64,000 bases of DNA, taken from contig NZ_FOFF01000011.1 of assembly GCF_900110755.1 (NCBI RefSeq), positions 124,001 through 188,000 on the forward strand, given 5' to 3'. Within the stretch, counting starts at the first letter, position 1. Every line of letters begins with the position of its first letter. This document shows, piece by piece, positions 36,170-45,565 of the stretch. This DNA is from Streptomyces sp. yr375. Lineage in GTDB: Bacteria; Actinomycetota; Actinomycetes; Streptomycetales; Streptomycetaceae. The notes below the pieces were generated by a model. The model made no database searches. It was given only the letters and a program-made list of their open reading frames with translations, and was not told where the DNA came from. A program made the translations under genes and the position numbers.

Positions 36170-36481
36170 GTCCCTCTCCTGCGGCGGAACGAGCGGAACG
36201 AGCAGGGCGAGCGGCCCGTACCGACCGGCATGAATTCCACGATGCGAATTATCGATTCCGAACAATGACGGCGGCGAGCCTGCCACATCGACGGCGGGGA
36301 TGTCACCGGGTCGCGAAGTGGTGTGCCCCAAAGGGCAGTTGGCAGTGCGCGAAGGCTGTCCGGACGGAGTCTCACTCGGCGGGACGGGCCTGGACAGGCG
36401 ACAACTCGTGTGGCAGCTTGGCGCCCCGGTTCAGAAATTAGATTCCATGATGCGGAAAACTGAAAGGCTGGGGGCCGCTGA
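36170..36481. promoter_or_regulatory. Divergent promoter region of the biosynthetic cluster
   Basis: This spacer separates the two arms and includes two AT-rich patches (36229-36270 and 36430-36470). On the plus strand TTGGCG (36418-36423) and TAGATT (36439-36444) resemble a promoter with a short 15-bp spacing, about 40 bp before the right-arm start. The left patch has AATTC-N8-GAATT symmetry. No regulator gene is seen in the cluster itself. Confidence 0.4.
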
Positions 36482-37819
36482 GTGACGCAACCTCTGTCCC
36501 TGGGACAGCTCTCGGTGTGGCACGACATACGGGAGCTGCCGCCGGCCCGCCGCCACGAGCCCAACAACGTGGCCCTGTGGGCGCTTTCGCCGGACACCCA
36601 CCCCGACGCGACCCGAAGAGCCGTCGCCGCGCTGGCCGCACGCCACCCTTCGCTGCGCACTCGCTACGACCTCGACAACCCCGACGCGCCACGGCAGTTG
36701 ACACCCGACGCGGACTTCCTCGACGAGCTGCCGACCATCGAGACCGCCAACACCGCTGACCCGCATGCCCCCTTGACCGGCCCGGCCGAGCCGAGCGAGC
36801 CGACTGGGTTACCGGGACCGGCCGAGTCGCCCGAGTCGATCGCCCGGGACCTCGCCGCCGAGCCCTTCGACCTCGGCCGTCAACACGGCTGGCGCGCCCG
36901 GCTCCTGACGCGCGCCGGAGTCCCTTCGCATCTGCTGTTCGTCAAGCACCACATCGCCGCCGACGCCTGGGCGCAGGAGACGCTGCACCGGGAGTTCCGG
37001 CAGGAGCTCCTCGCCCCCGGACGGCTCGGCCCGCCGGCGGCCGGTCCCGCCGAACTCGCCGCGGCGCAGTACACGCCCGCGGGCCTGCGGCGGCAGCGAG
37101 CCGCGCTCGCCCACTGGGCGCGGACCCTGGAGCGCGCGCCCGCCGCCGCGTTGCCTCGTCCCGCCGAGGCGAGCGGGACGGTCGTCCAGGCGACCCTGCA
37201 CTCCGTGGCCGCCCGTGCGGCGGCGCGTGCTCTCGCCGAGCGTGCGCAGGTGTCCGTTGCGGGCGTCGTCCTGGCCGCCTACGTCCGTGCCGTGGCCCGT
37301 CGCGTCGAAACCGGTTCCCTGCTGGTGCAGTTGATGAGCGCCAACCGTTTCGTGGGCCGGTGGAAGGACGTGGTGACGTCCATGAACCAGTGGGTGCCGG
37401 CCCTCGTCGACCGGGCCGACGGCGAGTTCCCCACGCTGGCGAAGTCCGCCCACTGGAGCAGCCTCGCCGCCGTCCGGCACGGCATGCACGACGTCACCGA
37501 GGTCGCCGCGCTGAAGGCCGGCGCGCCCGACGCCCCCGAACCGGCCTGCGCCTTCAACTACGTCGCCGTACCCGACCAGCCCCCGGCCGCCGCCCCTGCC
37601 GTCGCCCCGAACGCCGAACACGCGGATGAGCGGGGCGGGTTCACCGTCACCTGGGAGGAACCGTTCACGACGATCGGACCGCGCTGCTACGCCCGCGTAC
37701 TGGAGACCGGGCACGAGCTGTCCGTCCGGCTCACCGCCAAGGACGTTGGCCGTGACCAGTGCGCCGCCCTGCTCGGCGACCTGCACGACGGCCTCCTGAA
37801 CGCCGCCCGCCGACTCTGA
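36482..37819 (+). CDS. Free-standing condensation domain (NRPS C-domain)
   Basis: This 445-aa protein has the condensation active-site motif HHIAADA (His156, His157, Asp161; the usual following Gly is Ala). The N-terminal LSLGQLSVWHDIREL matches the C1 motif. It has no fused A or carrier domain. Such stand-alone C proteins catalyse amide or ester bond formation with a carrier-bound acyl group. It is the first gene of the right arm and contains a TTA codon at 36809-36811 (residue 110, in a proline-rich loop). In Streptomyces TTA needs the bldA tRNA, so the whole arm may be tied to development. GTG start. Confidence 0.85.
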   Translation: MTQPLSLGQLSVWHDIRELPPARRHEPNNVALWALSPDTHPDATRRAVAALAARHPSLRTRYDLDNPDAPRQLTPDADFLDELPTIETANTADPHAPLTGPAEPSEPTGLPGPAESPESIARDLAAEPFDLGRQHGWRARLLTRAGVPSHLLFVKHHIAADAWAQETLHREFRQELLAPGRLGPPAAGPAELAAAQYTPAGLRRQRAALAHWARTLERAPAAALPRPAEASGTVVQATLHSVAARAAARALAERAQVSVAGVVLAAYVRAVARRVETGSLLVQLMSANRFVGRWKDVVTSMNQWVPALVDRADGEFPTLAKSAHWSSLAAVRHGMHDVTEVAALKAGAPDAPEPACAFNYVAVPDQPPAAAPAVAPNAEHADERGGFTVTWEEPFTTIGPRCYARVLETGHELSVRLTAKDVGRDQCAALLGDLHDGLLNAARRL

Positions 37820-37926
37820 ACGGGAGCGACGGGAGTAACAGCAGTGCGGAGCCGGGCTTTGCCCGAAACTGCCCTCGCCCGACCGCCGACCGTCGGTGCT
37901 CGTCCCACCCACCCCCAGGAGCCTCC

Positions 37927-40422
37927 GTGCCCGAACACGTGATCATCATCCATCGGTGGACCGACCGCTACGCCGACTACGTCGCCTACATCGACCACGC
38001 CGCTCACCGGGTCAGCTACGTGACGACCGAGCAGGCCGTGCACCACCTGCCCGTCGACCGGGCGGCGGGAGTGCGGCTCGTGGCGAGCACCGAGCACGCG
38101 AAGGCGGTCCGCGAGGCGGTGGACGCGCTGGCCGAGCGCAACGGCGTGCCGACCCGGATCGTCGCACTGCACGAGAGCGACCTGGACCTGGCGGCCGAAC
38201 TGCGGGCGGAGTTCGACCTGCCCGGCGTCCGCGGCGAAGACCTCCGCCCCCTGCGCGACAAGCTGCTGATGGCCCGCCGCCTGCAAGCCGCCGGACTTCC
38301 GGTGCCCGCCACCGCACCAGCCCCCGACCACGCGACGGTCGCCGCGTTCGCCGCCGAGCACGGCTGGCCGGTCCTGGTGAAACCACGCCGGGGCACGGCC
38401 AGTGTCGGCGTCACGCGTCTCGACTCGCCGCAGGAGTTGGCCCGTTACCCGTTCCCGCGGGACACCGCCCTGCTCGTCCAGCCGTGGCTGCCCGACCGGA
38501 TCCTGCACGTGGACGGCGTCTTCACCGGCGAGAACCTGGGCGTCTGGCGGGCCTCGCGCTATCTCACCACCTGCCTGGACTTCACCACAGGCGCTCCCCT
38601 CGGCTCGGTCGAGATCGACGACGCCCAAGTCCTGGCGGGCATCGGCGAGTTGACGGCGGCCGTCGCCCGCGCGCTGTTCTCCGGTCCCTCGGTGTTCCAT
38701 CTGGAGCTGTTCGAGAGCGACGAGACGGGTGCGCTGACGGTCCTGGAGATCGGCGCCCGTCCGGGCGGTGCCGAAGTGCCCTTCATCTGGCGGGAAGTGC
38801 ACGGCATCGACCTGATGGCCGTCGCCTTCGCCCACCAGACCGGCACCCCGGCCCCCACCGAAGCCACCGCACCCGCCGATCAGTCCGGGCCGCAGCTCGG
38901 CCGGGTCGGCGGCTGGGTCCTCGTGCCGCCCTCGACACCGGCCCCGTGTCGCGTACGCACCGCCACGGCCCCCGACGACAGCGGTGCCTACGCCCAACTC
39001 CTCCCAGAATCAGGCATGTTGATGCGCGGCGGCGGCTACGAACACGCCGGGGCCCGTTTCCGGTTCGCCGGCGACAGCACCGCCGACGTGGAAACCGCCG
39101 TCCGCCGGACGATGTGCGACGCGGCCCTCGTGACGACGCCCGTCGACCTCGAAGCGCCCGCCCGGCTGGTCGTCGTCGGCTGCGGCAACCCGCCCTACCG
39201 CAGGTACGCCCTGGACTCCCTGGCCGCACTGGACTCCCCGGACGCCCCGGCCGGGCGGGTCGAGGCGGCGCTCGTGCAGCCGCGCGCCCTCGACTGGCAG
39301 CGGCCCTACGTCGCGGACCGCTTCCGGCAGGCGGACACCTCGAACACCACCGGCACCACCCGGGCCGTCGCCGCGCTCCTGGCCGGTCACCCCGGCCCGG
39401 GGGCCGTCCTGACCTGGGACGAGACGCTGCTGGAGACCACCGCCGAGGTGGCCCGCCGACTCGGGCTGCCGCACATGAGTCCGCAGGCCGTGAGCGGCTG
39501 CCGGGACAAGCTGACCACTCGGCGGCTGCTGGCCGCCGCCGGGGTGCCCTCCGCCCGGTTCCGGCATGTGCACAGCCGCCAGGACGCGCGGGCGGCGGCC
39601 GAGGCGCTCGGGCTGCCGGCCGTCGTCAAACCGCGTTCCCTCGCCGGCAGCATCGGTGTCGCGCTCGCCACCGACCCCGACCAGGTCGGCCCCGCCCACG
39701 ACATGGCCGCCGCGTCCGCGTTCCCCGGCATCGACGGCCTCGCCGGTGTGATCGTCGAGGAGTACCTGTCCGGCGACGAACTCAGCGTCGACTGCGCCGT
39801 GTTCCACGGCGAGGTGCACGTCGTGAACGTGGCCCGCAAACGCCTGGGCTTCGCACCGTACTTCGAGGAGGTCGGCCACCTCGTCGCCCCCTGGCAGGAC
39901 GAGCCGTGGGCCGTCGAGGTCCGGTCCGTGGTCGCGGCAGCCCACGCCGCCCTCGGCATCCGCACCGGCCTCACCCACACCGAACTGCGGCTGACGGCGA
40001 CCGGGCCGCGCATCGTGGAGGTCAACGGCCGCCTCGGCGGCGACTTCATCCCGCTCCTCGGGGCCCTGGCCACCGGCGTCGACCAGGTCGCCGCAGCCGC
40101 CTGCATCGCCCTCGGCCGCACCCCCGACCTCACCGCCACCCGCGACCGCTGCGCCGAGGTGCGGTTCGTCTACCCCGACCACGACGCGCTCGTCCACGGC
40201 GTCGACCTGACCGCCGCCGCGGCCGAACCCGGCATCGTCCACGCGATCTCCCTCGCCGCCCCCGGCACCGAACTGCGGCTCCCGCCGCGCGGCATCGTGC
40301 CCCGCCTCGCCGCGCTCGTCGCCACCGGCGAGACCCCCGACGCCTGCACGGCCGCCCTGGACCGCGCCGAACAGGCGGTGCGGCACACGCTCACCCCGCT
40401 CCCGCTGCCCGAACGCCCCTGA
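37927..40422 (+). CDS. Tandem ATP-grasp ligase (two ATP-grasp domains)
   Basis: This 831-aa protein is built from two ATP-grasp halves. Half 1 (about 1-400) has WPVLVKPRRGTASVGV and VLEIGARPGGAEVPF. Half 2 (about 410-830) has LPAVVKPRSLAGSIGV, IVEEYLSGDELSVD and RIVEVNGRLGGDFIPL. Each half keeps an N-terminal pre-ATP-grasp fold, so both look complete and likely active. Two sequential ATP-dependent ligations in one polypeptide, or ligation plus a distinct activation, are possible. GTG start at 37927 with AGGAG before it. It follows the condensation gene by 107 bp and precedes the carbamoyltransferase gene by 32 bp. Confidence 0.85.
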   Translation: MPEHVIIIHRWTDRYADYVAYIDHAAHRVSYVTTEQAVHHLPVDRAAGVRLVASTEHAKAVREAVDALAERNGVPTRIVALHESDLDLAAELRAEFDLPGVRGEDLRPLRDKLLMARRLQAAGLPVPATAPAPDHATVAAFAAEHGWPVLVKPRRGTASVGVTRLDSPQELARYPFPRDTALLVQPWLPDRILHVDGVFTGENLGVWRASRYLTTCLDFTTGAPLGSVEIDDAQVLAGIGELTAAVARALFSGPSVFHLELFESDETGALTVLEIGARPGGAEVPFIWREVHGIDLMAVAFAHQTGTPAPTEATAPADQSGPQLGRVGGWVLVPPSTPAPCRVRTATAPDDSGAYAQLLPESGMLMRGGGYEHAGARFRFAGDSTADVETAVRRTMCDAALVTTPVDLEAPARLVVVGCGNPPYRRYALDSLAALDSPDAPAGRVEAALVQPRALDWQRPYVADRFRQADTSNTTGTTRAVAALLAGHPGPGAVLTWDETLLETTAEVARRLGLPHMSPQAVSGCRDKLTTRRLLAAAGVPSARFRHVHSRQDARAAAEALGLPAVVKPRSLAGSIGVALATDPDQVGPAHDMAAASAFPGIDGLAGVIVEEYLSGDELSVDCAVFHGEVHVVNVARKRLGFAPYFEEVGHLVAPWQDEPWAVEVRSVVAAAHAALGIRTGLTHTELRLTATGPRIVEVNGRLGGDFIPLLGALATGVDQVAAAACIALGRTPDLTATRDRCAEVRFVYPDHDALVHGVDLTAAAAEPGIVHAISLAAPGTELRLPPRGIVPRLAALVATGETPDACTAALDRAEQAVRHTLTPLPLPERP

Positions 40423-40454
40423 CACCGACGACCACCCGAGGAAGGGCCCGCGCC

Positions 40455-42131
40455 ATGTGGATTCTGGGCGTCAACGCGCCGCCGACCGGCTGGCACGACA
40501 CCGCCGCCTGCCTCATCGACGGCAACGGCGAGATCATCGCCTTCTCCGAAGAGGAACGCTGCAACCGCCGCCGCCACTCCCTCTACCGCAAGCCCCTGAG
40601 CGCCGCCCGGTTCTGCCTCCGGCAGGCCGGGATCGACGCCGCCGACATCGACGTCGTCGCCCTCGGCTGGGACAGCGAACAGCTCTACCCGCGCCGCTTC
40701 GACGACGACGCCGAGTTCCTCGCGTACGCCGTCGGCCTGGACTTCGGCGACCGCACCCCCGAGGTGGTGCGCGTCCCGCACCACCAGGCGCACGCCGCGT
40801 CCGCCTTCTACGCCTCACCGTTTCCCAAGGCCGGCGTGCTGGTGGTCGACGGCCACGGCGAGAACGAGTCCTCCACCATCTGGACGTACGAGGACGGCGC
40901 CGAACCCCGCCAGGAGCGCACCTGGCAGCGCACCGCGTCCCTCGGCTACGCCTACGACGCCGCGTCCACCTGGCTCGGCTTCTCCTTCCTCAACGCGGGC
41001 AAGACGATGGGCCTGGCCGCCTACGGACGCGCCCGCGGCCTGGCCGCGCCGTCCCTCGTCGACCTCGACGGCGACGACTTCCGCCTCGCCGTCGCACCGC
41101 TGGCCGAGACGCCGGGGCGGGCCACCGCCGACACCGTCAAGGAGCAGTACGAGACGGTCGTCGCCCGCTGGCGCGAGCGCTACTCGGCGATCGTCGGCGC
41201 CGACGGCCCGAGCCTGCCCGAGGAGCAACTCGCCGCGGATCCCCGCGCGGTGCTGGTGGCGTGGACGGCACAGCGTGTCATCGAAAAGTCCGTCACCCAC
41301 CTGGCGTCCCTGGCCCGCAAGGCGGCCGGTGTCGACGCGCTGTGCGTCAGCGGGGGCGTGGCCTTGAACTGCAGCACCAACGGCACACTGCCGGGCCCGT
41401 TGTACGTGCCGCCGGTGCCGCACGACGCGGGCGTGGCGCTGGGGGCGGCCTGGACGGTACGGCCGCCCGGGCCCCGGACCGGCGCCCTCAGTCCCTACCT
41501 GGGCACCGACGTCCACGGCCCCGACTTCGTCGAAGGCCGCCCGCCCCTGGACACCTCCGACCTGGTCAGGTCCGACCTCGACACCGACGCCCTGACGGAG
41601 CTGCTGCTCCACGGCCGGGTCGGCGCGGTCGCCCAGGGCCGCGCCGAGGTGGGGCCGCGCGCGTTGTGCCGAAGGTCGATCATCGCCGTACCGGACAGCG
41701 CGGAGGTGACCACGCGGGTGAACACGATCAAGAACCGGGAGCAGTGGCGGCCCTTCGCCGGGGTGACCCGGCCCGGCTACGGGGCCCGGCTGTGGGAGCG
41801 GCAGGAGCATCTGAGCCGCTACATGCTGGGCGCGGCCCGGGCCACCGACCTCGGCCGCACGGTCGCCCCGGGCGTCGTGCACGTCGACGGCACGACCCGG
41901 CCGCAGGTGCTGCACGGCGACGAAGCGCCCGCCGTGGGCGCGGTTCTGGACCGCATGGAGGCGCAGGGGGCCCCGCCGGTGCTGCTGAACACCTCGTTCA
42001 ACGACCGGGGCGAGCCCATCGTCAACACCGCTGCCGACGCCTTCGCCGCGTTCCGTTCGATGGAGCTGGACTTCCTCGTCCTCGGCGACGAGCTGTACCG
42101 CAAGAAACACCGGACGGAGGCCGGACGCTGA
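40455..42131 (+). CDS. O-carbamoyltransferase (NodU/CmcH family)
   Basis: This 558-aa full-length member of the NodU/CmcH/TobZ family has the metal-binding HHQAH at residues 109-113. LVVDGHGENESSTIW, LNAGKTMGLAAYG and VSGGVALNCSTNG mark the Kae1-like ATP/metal core. The C-terminal GRAEVGPRALCRRSI and EQWRPFAGV are typical of the YrdC-like part. These enzymes transfer a carbamoyl group from carbamoyl phosphate to a hydroxyl. The presence of such a tailoring enzyme implies the product has a hydroxyl. GAGGAAGGG precedes the ATG, and the stop overlaps the next start (TGATG). Confidence 0.9.
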   Translation: MWILGVNAPPTGWHDTAACLIDGNGEIIAFSEEERCNRRRHSLYRKPLSAARFCLRQAGIDAADIDVVALGWDSEQLYPRRFDDDAEFLAYAVGLDFGDRTPEVVRVPHHQAHAASAFYASPFPKAGVLVVDGHGENESSTIWTYEDGAEPRQERTWQRTASLGYAYDAASTWLGFSFLNAGKTMGLAAYGRARGLAAPSLVDLDGDDFRLAVAPLAETPGRATADTVKEQYETVVARWRERYSAIVGADGPSLPEEQLAADPRAVLVAWTAQRVIEKSVTHLASLARKAAGVDALCVSGGVALNCSTNGTLPGPLYVPPVPHDAGVALGAAWTVRPPGPRTGALSPYLGTDVHGPDFVEGRPPLDTSDLVRSDLDTDALTELLLHGRVGAVAQGRAEVGPRALCRRSIIAVPDSAEVTTRVNTIKNREQWRPFAGVTRPGYGARLWERQEHLSRYMLGAARATDLGRTVAPGVVHVDGTTRPQVLHGDEAPAVGAVLDRMEAQGAPPVLLNTSFNDRGEPIVNTAADAFAAFRSMELDFLVLGDELYRKKHRTEAGR

Positions 42132-43528
42132 TGCCGGACCGCCCACTCCTCCAGCCCCTTTCTCCCCTCCCGTCCCTTCCGTCGGAGGCGGCGACACGGT
42201 TCCGGGCGTACGGCCCCCGGCACATCGGCGCCATCGCCGCCCGCTTCGGGCTGCCCGAGGAGGTCAGGGAGACCGTGCGCCGGATCTCTCTCGTGCTGCC
42301 CTTCCGGGTCAACGAGTACGTCCTGTCCGAGCTGATCGACTGGGACCGCGTCCCCGACGACCCGATGTTCCAACTGACCTTCCCGCAGCGCGGCATGCTG
42401 GAGCACGCGGACGAGGAGCAGCTCGGCAAGCTCTCCGCCGACCCCGCGGACCGGCTGCTGCTGCGCGAGACGGTGGCCGACATCCGCGCCCGCCTCAACC
42501 CGCACCCGTCGGGGCAGCAGGAGCTCAACGTGCCGACCCTGGACGGCGTGGAGCTGCCGGGCCTCCAGCACAAGTACCGCGAGACGGTCCTGTACTTCCC
42601 GGGGCAGGGCCAGACCTGCCACGCGTACTGCACCTACTGCTTCCGCTGGGCGCAGTTCGTCGGCGACGCCGACCTGCGTTTCGCCGCGCCGGACCCGGGC
42701 GGTCTGCTCGCCTACCTCGGCGCGCACCCGGAAGTGCGCGACGTGCTGGTCACCGGCGGCGACCCGATGGTGATGTCCACCGAGCGGCTGCGCGCCCACC
42801 TCGAGCCGCTGCTCGCCGTCGAGTCGCTCGACACGATCCGGATCGGCACCAAGGCGGTCGCCTACTGGCCGCAGCGCTTCGTCACCGACCAGGACGCCGA
42901 CGACGTCCTCAGGCTGTTCGAGCGGGTGACCGCGGCGGGCAAGCAGCTCGCGGTGATGGCCCACTTCAGCCACCCGCGCGAAATCGGCACCGGCCTGGCA
43001 CGGCAGGCGCTGGCCCGCATCCGCGCCACCGGCGCGGTCGTCTACTGCCAGGCGCCGCTCATCGCCCACGTCAACGACGACGCCGACGTGTGGAGCGCGC
43101 TGTGGCGGGCCGAACTGGCCGCCGGCGCCGTGCCGTACTACCTGTTCGTGGAGCGCGACACCGGGCCGCACGACTACTTCAAGGTGCCCCTCGCCCGCGC
43201 CGTGGACGTCTTCGCCGCCGCCTACCGCACCCTGCCCGGCCTCGCCCGCACCGTGCGCGGCCCGGCCATGTCGGCCACCCCCGGCAAAGTGGTGGTGGAC
43301 GGCGTCGAGGACGGCCCCGAGGGCCGCTTCTTCCGCCTGCGCATGCTCCAGGCCCGCGACCCCGCCCTCGTGGGACGCCCGTTCCGGGCCCGCTGGAGCG
43401 CGGACGCGGCCTGGCTGGACGACCTGGAGATCGACCCGGCCACCCCCGCCGACCTCGCCACAGCGCTGCGCGACTCCGTTGAGGGGAAGTCCGTTGAGGG
43501 GAAGTCCGTTGAAGGGAGGCAGACATGA
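42131..43528 (+). CDS. Radical SAM enzyme, lysine 2,3-aminomutase (KamA)-like
   Basis: This 465-aa protein has the radical SAM cluster motif CHAYCTYCF (Cys163, Cys167, Cys170). The next region VLVTGGDPMVMS and TIRIGTKAVAYWPQR follow the KamA family. SATPGKVVVDG near the C-terminal third offers a lysine for PLP, but the Asp that binds the substrate amine in true lysine 2,3-aminomutase just before the PGGGGK motif appears replaced (MSATPGK). The substrate may therefore not be lysine. It would move or generate a beta-amino group, or act on another amino acid. The C-terminus ends in a VEGKS tandem repeat. It overlaps both neighbouring genes. Confidence 0.85.
   Translation: MPDRPLLQPLSPLPSLPSEAATRFRAYGPRHIGAIAARFGLPEEVRETVRRISLVLPFRVNEYVLSELIDWDRVPDDPMFQLTFPQRGMLEHADEEQLGKLSADPADRLLLRETVADIRARLNPHPSGQQELNVPTLDGVELPGLQHKYRETVLYFPGQGQTCHAYCTYCFRWAQFVGDADLRFAAPDPGGLLAYLGAHPEVRDVLVTGGDPMVMSTERLRAHLEPLLAVESLDTIRIGTKAVAYWPQRFVTDQDADDVLRLFERVTAAGKQLAVMAHFSHPREIGTGLARQALARIRATGAVVYCQAPLIAHVNDDADVWSALWRAELAAGAVPYYLFVERDTGPHDYFKVPLARAVDVFAAAYRTLPGLARTVRGPAMSATPGKVVVDGVEDGPEGRFFRLRMLQARDPALVGRPFRARWSADAAWLDDLEIDPATPADLATALRDSVEGKSVEGKSVEGRQT
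43475..43518 (+). repeat. 15-bp in-frame tandem repeat at the end of the radical SAM gene
   Basis: Three copies of a TCCGTTGAGGGGAAG unit encode a repeated SVEGK tail. The repeat carries GAGG/AGGG elements just before the aminotransferase ATG at 43525, so repeat number may affect its ribosome-binding site. Confidence 0.8.
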
Positions 43529-44790
43529 CCGGCATCGCGCCGCACCCGCCGTCCCCCAACCTGGCGCTCAACCAACTCGTGGACGAACGCCGCGCCGCCG
43601 GTGAGCACCTGGTCCACCTCGCCTTCGGCGAAGCCAGACTGCCGCTACTGCCGCAACTGGCCGAGCAGTTGGCGATCGGCGCGACCCGTACCGCATACGG
43701 TCCGGTGGCCGGCGCCCACGACGCACGGGAGGCCGCCGCCGGCTACTTCACCCGCCGCCGACTGCCCACCGAGGCCGACCAGATCGTGCTGGCCCCCGGC
43801 AGCAAGCCGCTCCTGATGGCACTTCAACTCGCCGTCCCCGGCGATGTGTTGCTGCCCCGGCCGGCCTGGAACACCTACGCCCCGCAGGCCGCCCACGCGG
43901 GCAAGCGGGTCTTCGCAGTGCCGATCCCCGACGAGTACGGCGGCGCGCCCGAACCGGCCGAACTGCGCGCCACACTGCGCAGGGCGCGCGCCGACGGCCA
44001 CGACCCACGGCTGCTGGTGCTCACCCTGCCCGACAACCCCACCGGCACCCTCGCCCCGCCCGCCCTGGTCCGCGAACTGTGCGCGCTGGCCCGGGAGGAG
44101 GACCTGCTGATCGTCTCGGACGAGATCTACCGGGACATCGTGCACGACCCGGACGCGACCCCGTTCCTCAGCCCGGCGGAGGTCGCGCCGGAGCGGACGG
44201 TGGTCACCAGCGGCCTGTCCAAGACCCTCGGCCTGGGCGGCTGGCGCATCGGGGTCGCGCGTTTCCCGCGAGGGGAGACCGGTACGCGACTACGGGACGC
44301 GGTGGTCTCGGTGGCCAGCGAACTGTGGTCGACGCTCGCCGGCCCCATGCAGCAGGTCGCCCGGTACGCCTTCGCCGAGCCGCCGGAGATCACCGAACGG
44401 CTGCGGTCCGGGGCCCGGCTGCACGGTGCGGTGGCGCGGGAGGTGCACCGCATCGCCGTCGAGGCGGGCGCCCGCTGCCGTCCGCCCACCGGCGGGTTCT
44501 ACGTCTACCCGGACTTCGCACCGCAACGCGCCCGCCTCGCGGAACGCGGCGTCACGGACTCGGCGTCCCTGGCCCGCCGTCTCCTCGACGACTGCAGGAT
44601 CGTCGTCCTCGCCGGCCACCTGCTGGGCGACGACCCGGGGGCCCTGCGCTTCAAGGCGGCCACCAGCCTGCTGTACGGCGACGCGCACCAGCAGCAGGAG
44701 GCGCTGGACTGCGACGACCCGGTCCATCTCCCGCACATCGCCGCCCAGTTGGACACGATCGCGCAGGGCTTCGCCCGCCTCGTCCGCTAG
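43525..44790 (+). CDS. PLP-dependent aminotransferase class I/II
   Basis: This 421-aa protein has fold-type I aminotransferase signatures: TLPDNPTGTL for the PLP-phosphate/Asn region, LIVSDEIYRDIV with the pyridine-N Asp and Tyr, and the Schiff-base lysine (about Lys233) in SGLSKTLGLGGWRIG. An aspartate/LL-DAP-type aminotransferase is the closest general class. The ATG overlaps the radical SAM stop (ATGA), so coupled translation is expected. It may supply a non-standard amino acid or convert the aminomutase product (inference). Confidence 0.9.
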   Translation: MTGIAPHPPSPNLALNQLVDERRAAGEHLVHLAFGEARLPLLPQLAEQLAIGATRTAYGPVAGAHDAREAAAGYFTRRRLPTEADQIVLAPGSKPLLMALQLAVPGDVLLPRPAWNTYAPQAAHAGKRVFAVPIPDEYGGAPEPAELRATLRRARADGHDPRLLVLTLPDNPTGTLAPPALVRELCALAREEDLLIVSDEIYRDIVHDPDATPFLSPAEVAPERTVVTSGLSKTLGLGGWRIGVARFPRGETGTRLRDAVVSVASELWSTLAGPMQQVARYAFAEPPEITERLRSGARLHGAVAREVHRIAVEAGARCRPPTGGFYVYPDFAPQRARLAERGVTDSASLARRLLDDCRIVVLAGHLLGDDPGALRFKAATSLLYGDAHQQQEALDCDDPVHLPHIAAQLDTIAQGFARLVR

Positions 44791-44834
44791 CCGACCGCCC
44801 CCCTCGTGTTCAAGACCCCTACGGAGACAGCACG

Positions 44835-45548
44835 TTGAAGGAACTGGAACCCACCGCGGAGACCTTCCGGGAACTCACCGCCGCCGCGGACCGACTGCTC
44901 AGCGACCTCGACACACTCGGCGACGACGACATCGCGGCTCCGTCCCGGCTCCCCGGCTGGACCCGCGGCCACGTCCTCAGCCACCTGGAGCGCCAAGTCC
45001 CGGCGCTGGAACGCCTCCTGGAATGGGCGCGCACGGGCGCGGAGACGTCGCAGTACGCGAACCGGCGGGCCCGCGACGCCGAGATCGAGGCAGGCGCCCA
45101 CCGCCCGGCCGCAGACCTGGTGGCGGACGTACGGGCGAGCGCGAGGCACTTCCAGCGAACCGTAGAGGAACTGCCCGCGCCCGCCTGGAACGCCACGATC
45201 AGGCCCTTCACCGGGGAGCTGTGCACCCCGCGCCGCATCCTGGTGATCCGGCTGCGCGAACTCGAACTGCACCACGTGGACCTGGCCGTCGGCTACGACG
45301 TCGCCGCCATTCCCGCGACCGCGCGGAACATCGTCCTCGACGACGTCCTCGGCTACTACGCCGAAGCCGAGAACGTGCCGGACTTCACGCTGCGCGACGG
45401 CGACGGCGCACGGCTCGCCCGCTTCGGCAGCGGCGGCCCCGTGGTCTCCGGCGAACCCGCCGACCTCCTCGCGTGGCTGGCCGGACGATCCTCCGGCGCA
45501 CGCCTGGACACCACGGGCGAGCTACCGGTCCTGCCGCCGTGGCTCTGA
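44835..45548 (+). CDS. DinB/MDMPI-fold protein (mycothiol-dependent isomerase-like)
   Basis: This 237-aa protein belongs to the mycothiol-dependent maleylpyruvate isomerase group. The metal-binding triad can be read as His in RGHVLSHLE and Glu and His in RELELHHVDL. The C-terminal domain (about 165-237) matches the usual MDMPI C-terminal part. Family members catalyse thiol-assisted isomerisation, epoxide opening or related transfers; mycothiol is the actinobacterial thiol. TTG start at 44835 with GGAGA before it. In this cluster it could modify an unsaturated intermediate made by the dehydrogenases (inference). Confidence 0.8.
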   Translation: MKELEPTAETFRELTAAADRLLSDLDTLGDDDIAAPSRLPGWTRGHVLSHLERQVPALERLLEWARTGAETSQYANRRARDAEIEAGAHRPAADLVADVRASARHFQRTVEELPAPAWNATIRPFTGELCTPRRILVIRLRELELHHVDLAVGYDVAAIPATARNIVLDDVLGYYAEAENVPDFTLRDGDGARLARFGSGGPVVSGEPADLLAWLAGRSSGARLDTTGELPVLPPWL

Positions 45549-45565
45549 GGAAGAGGGTGAACGAC

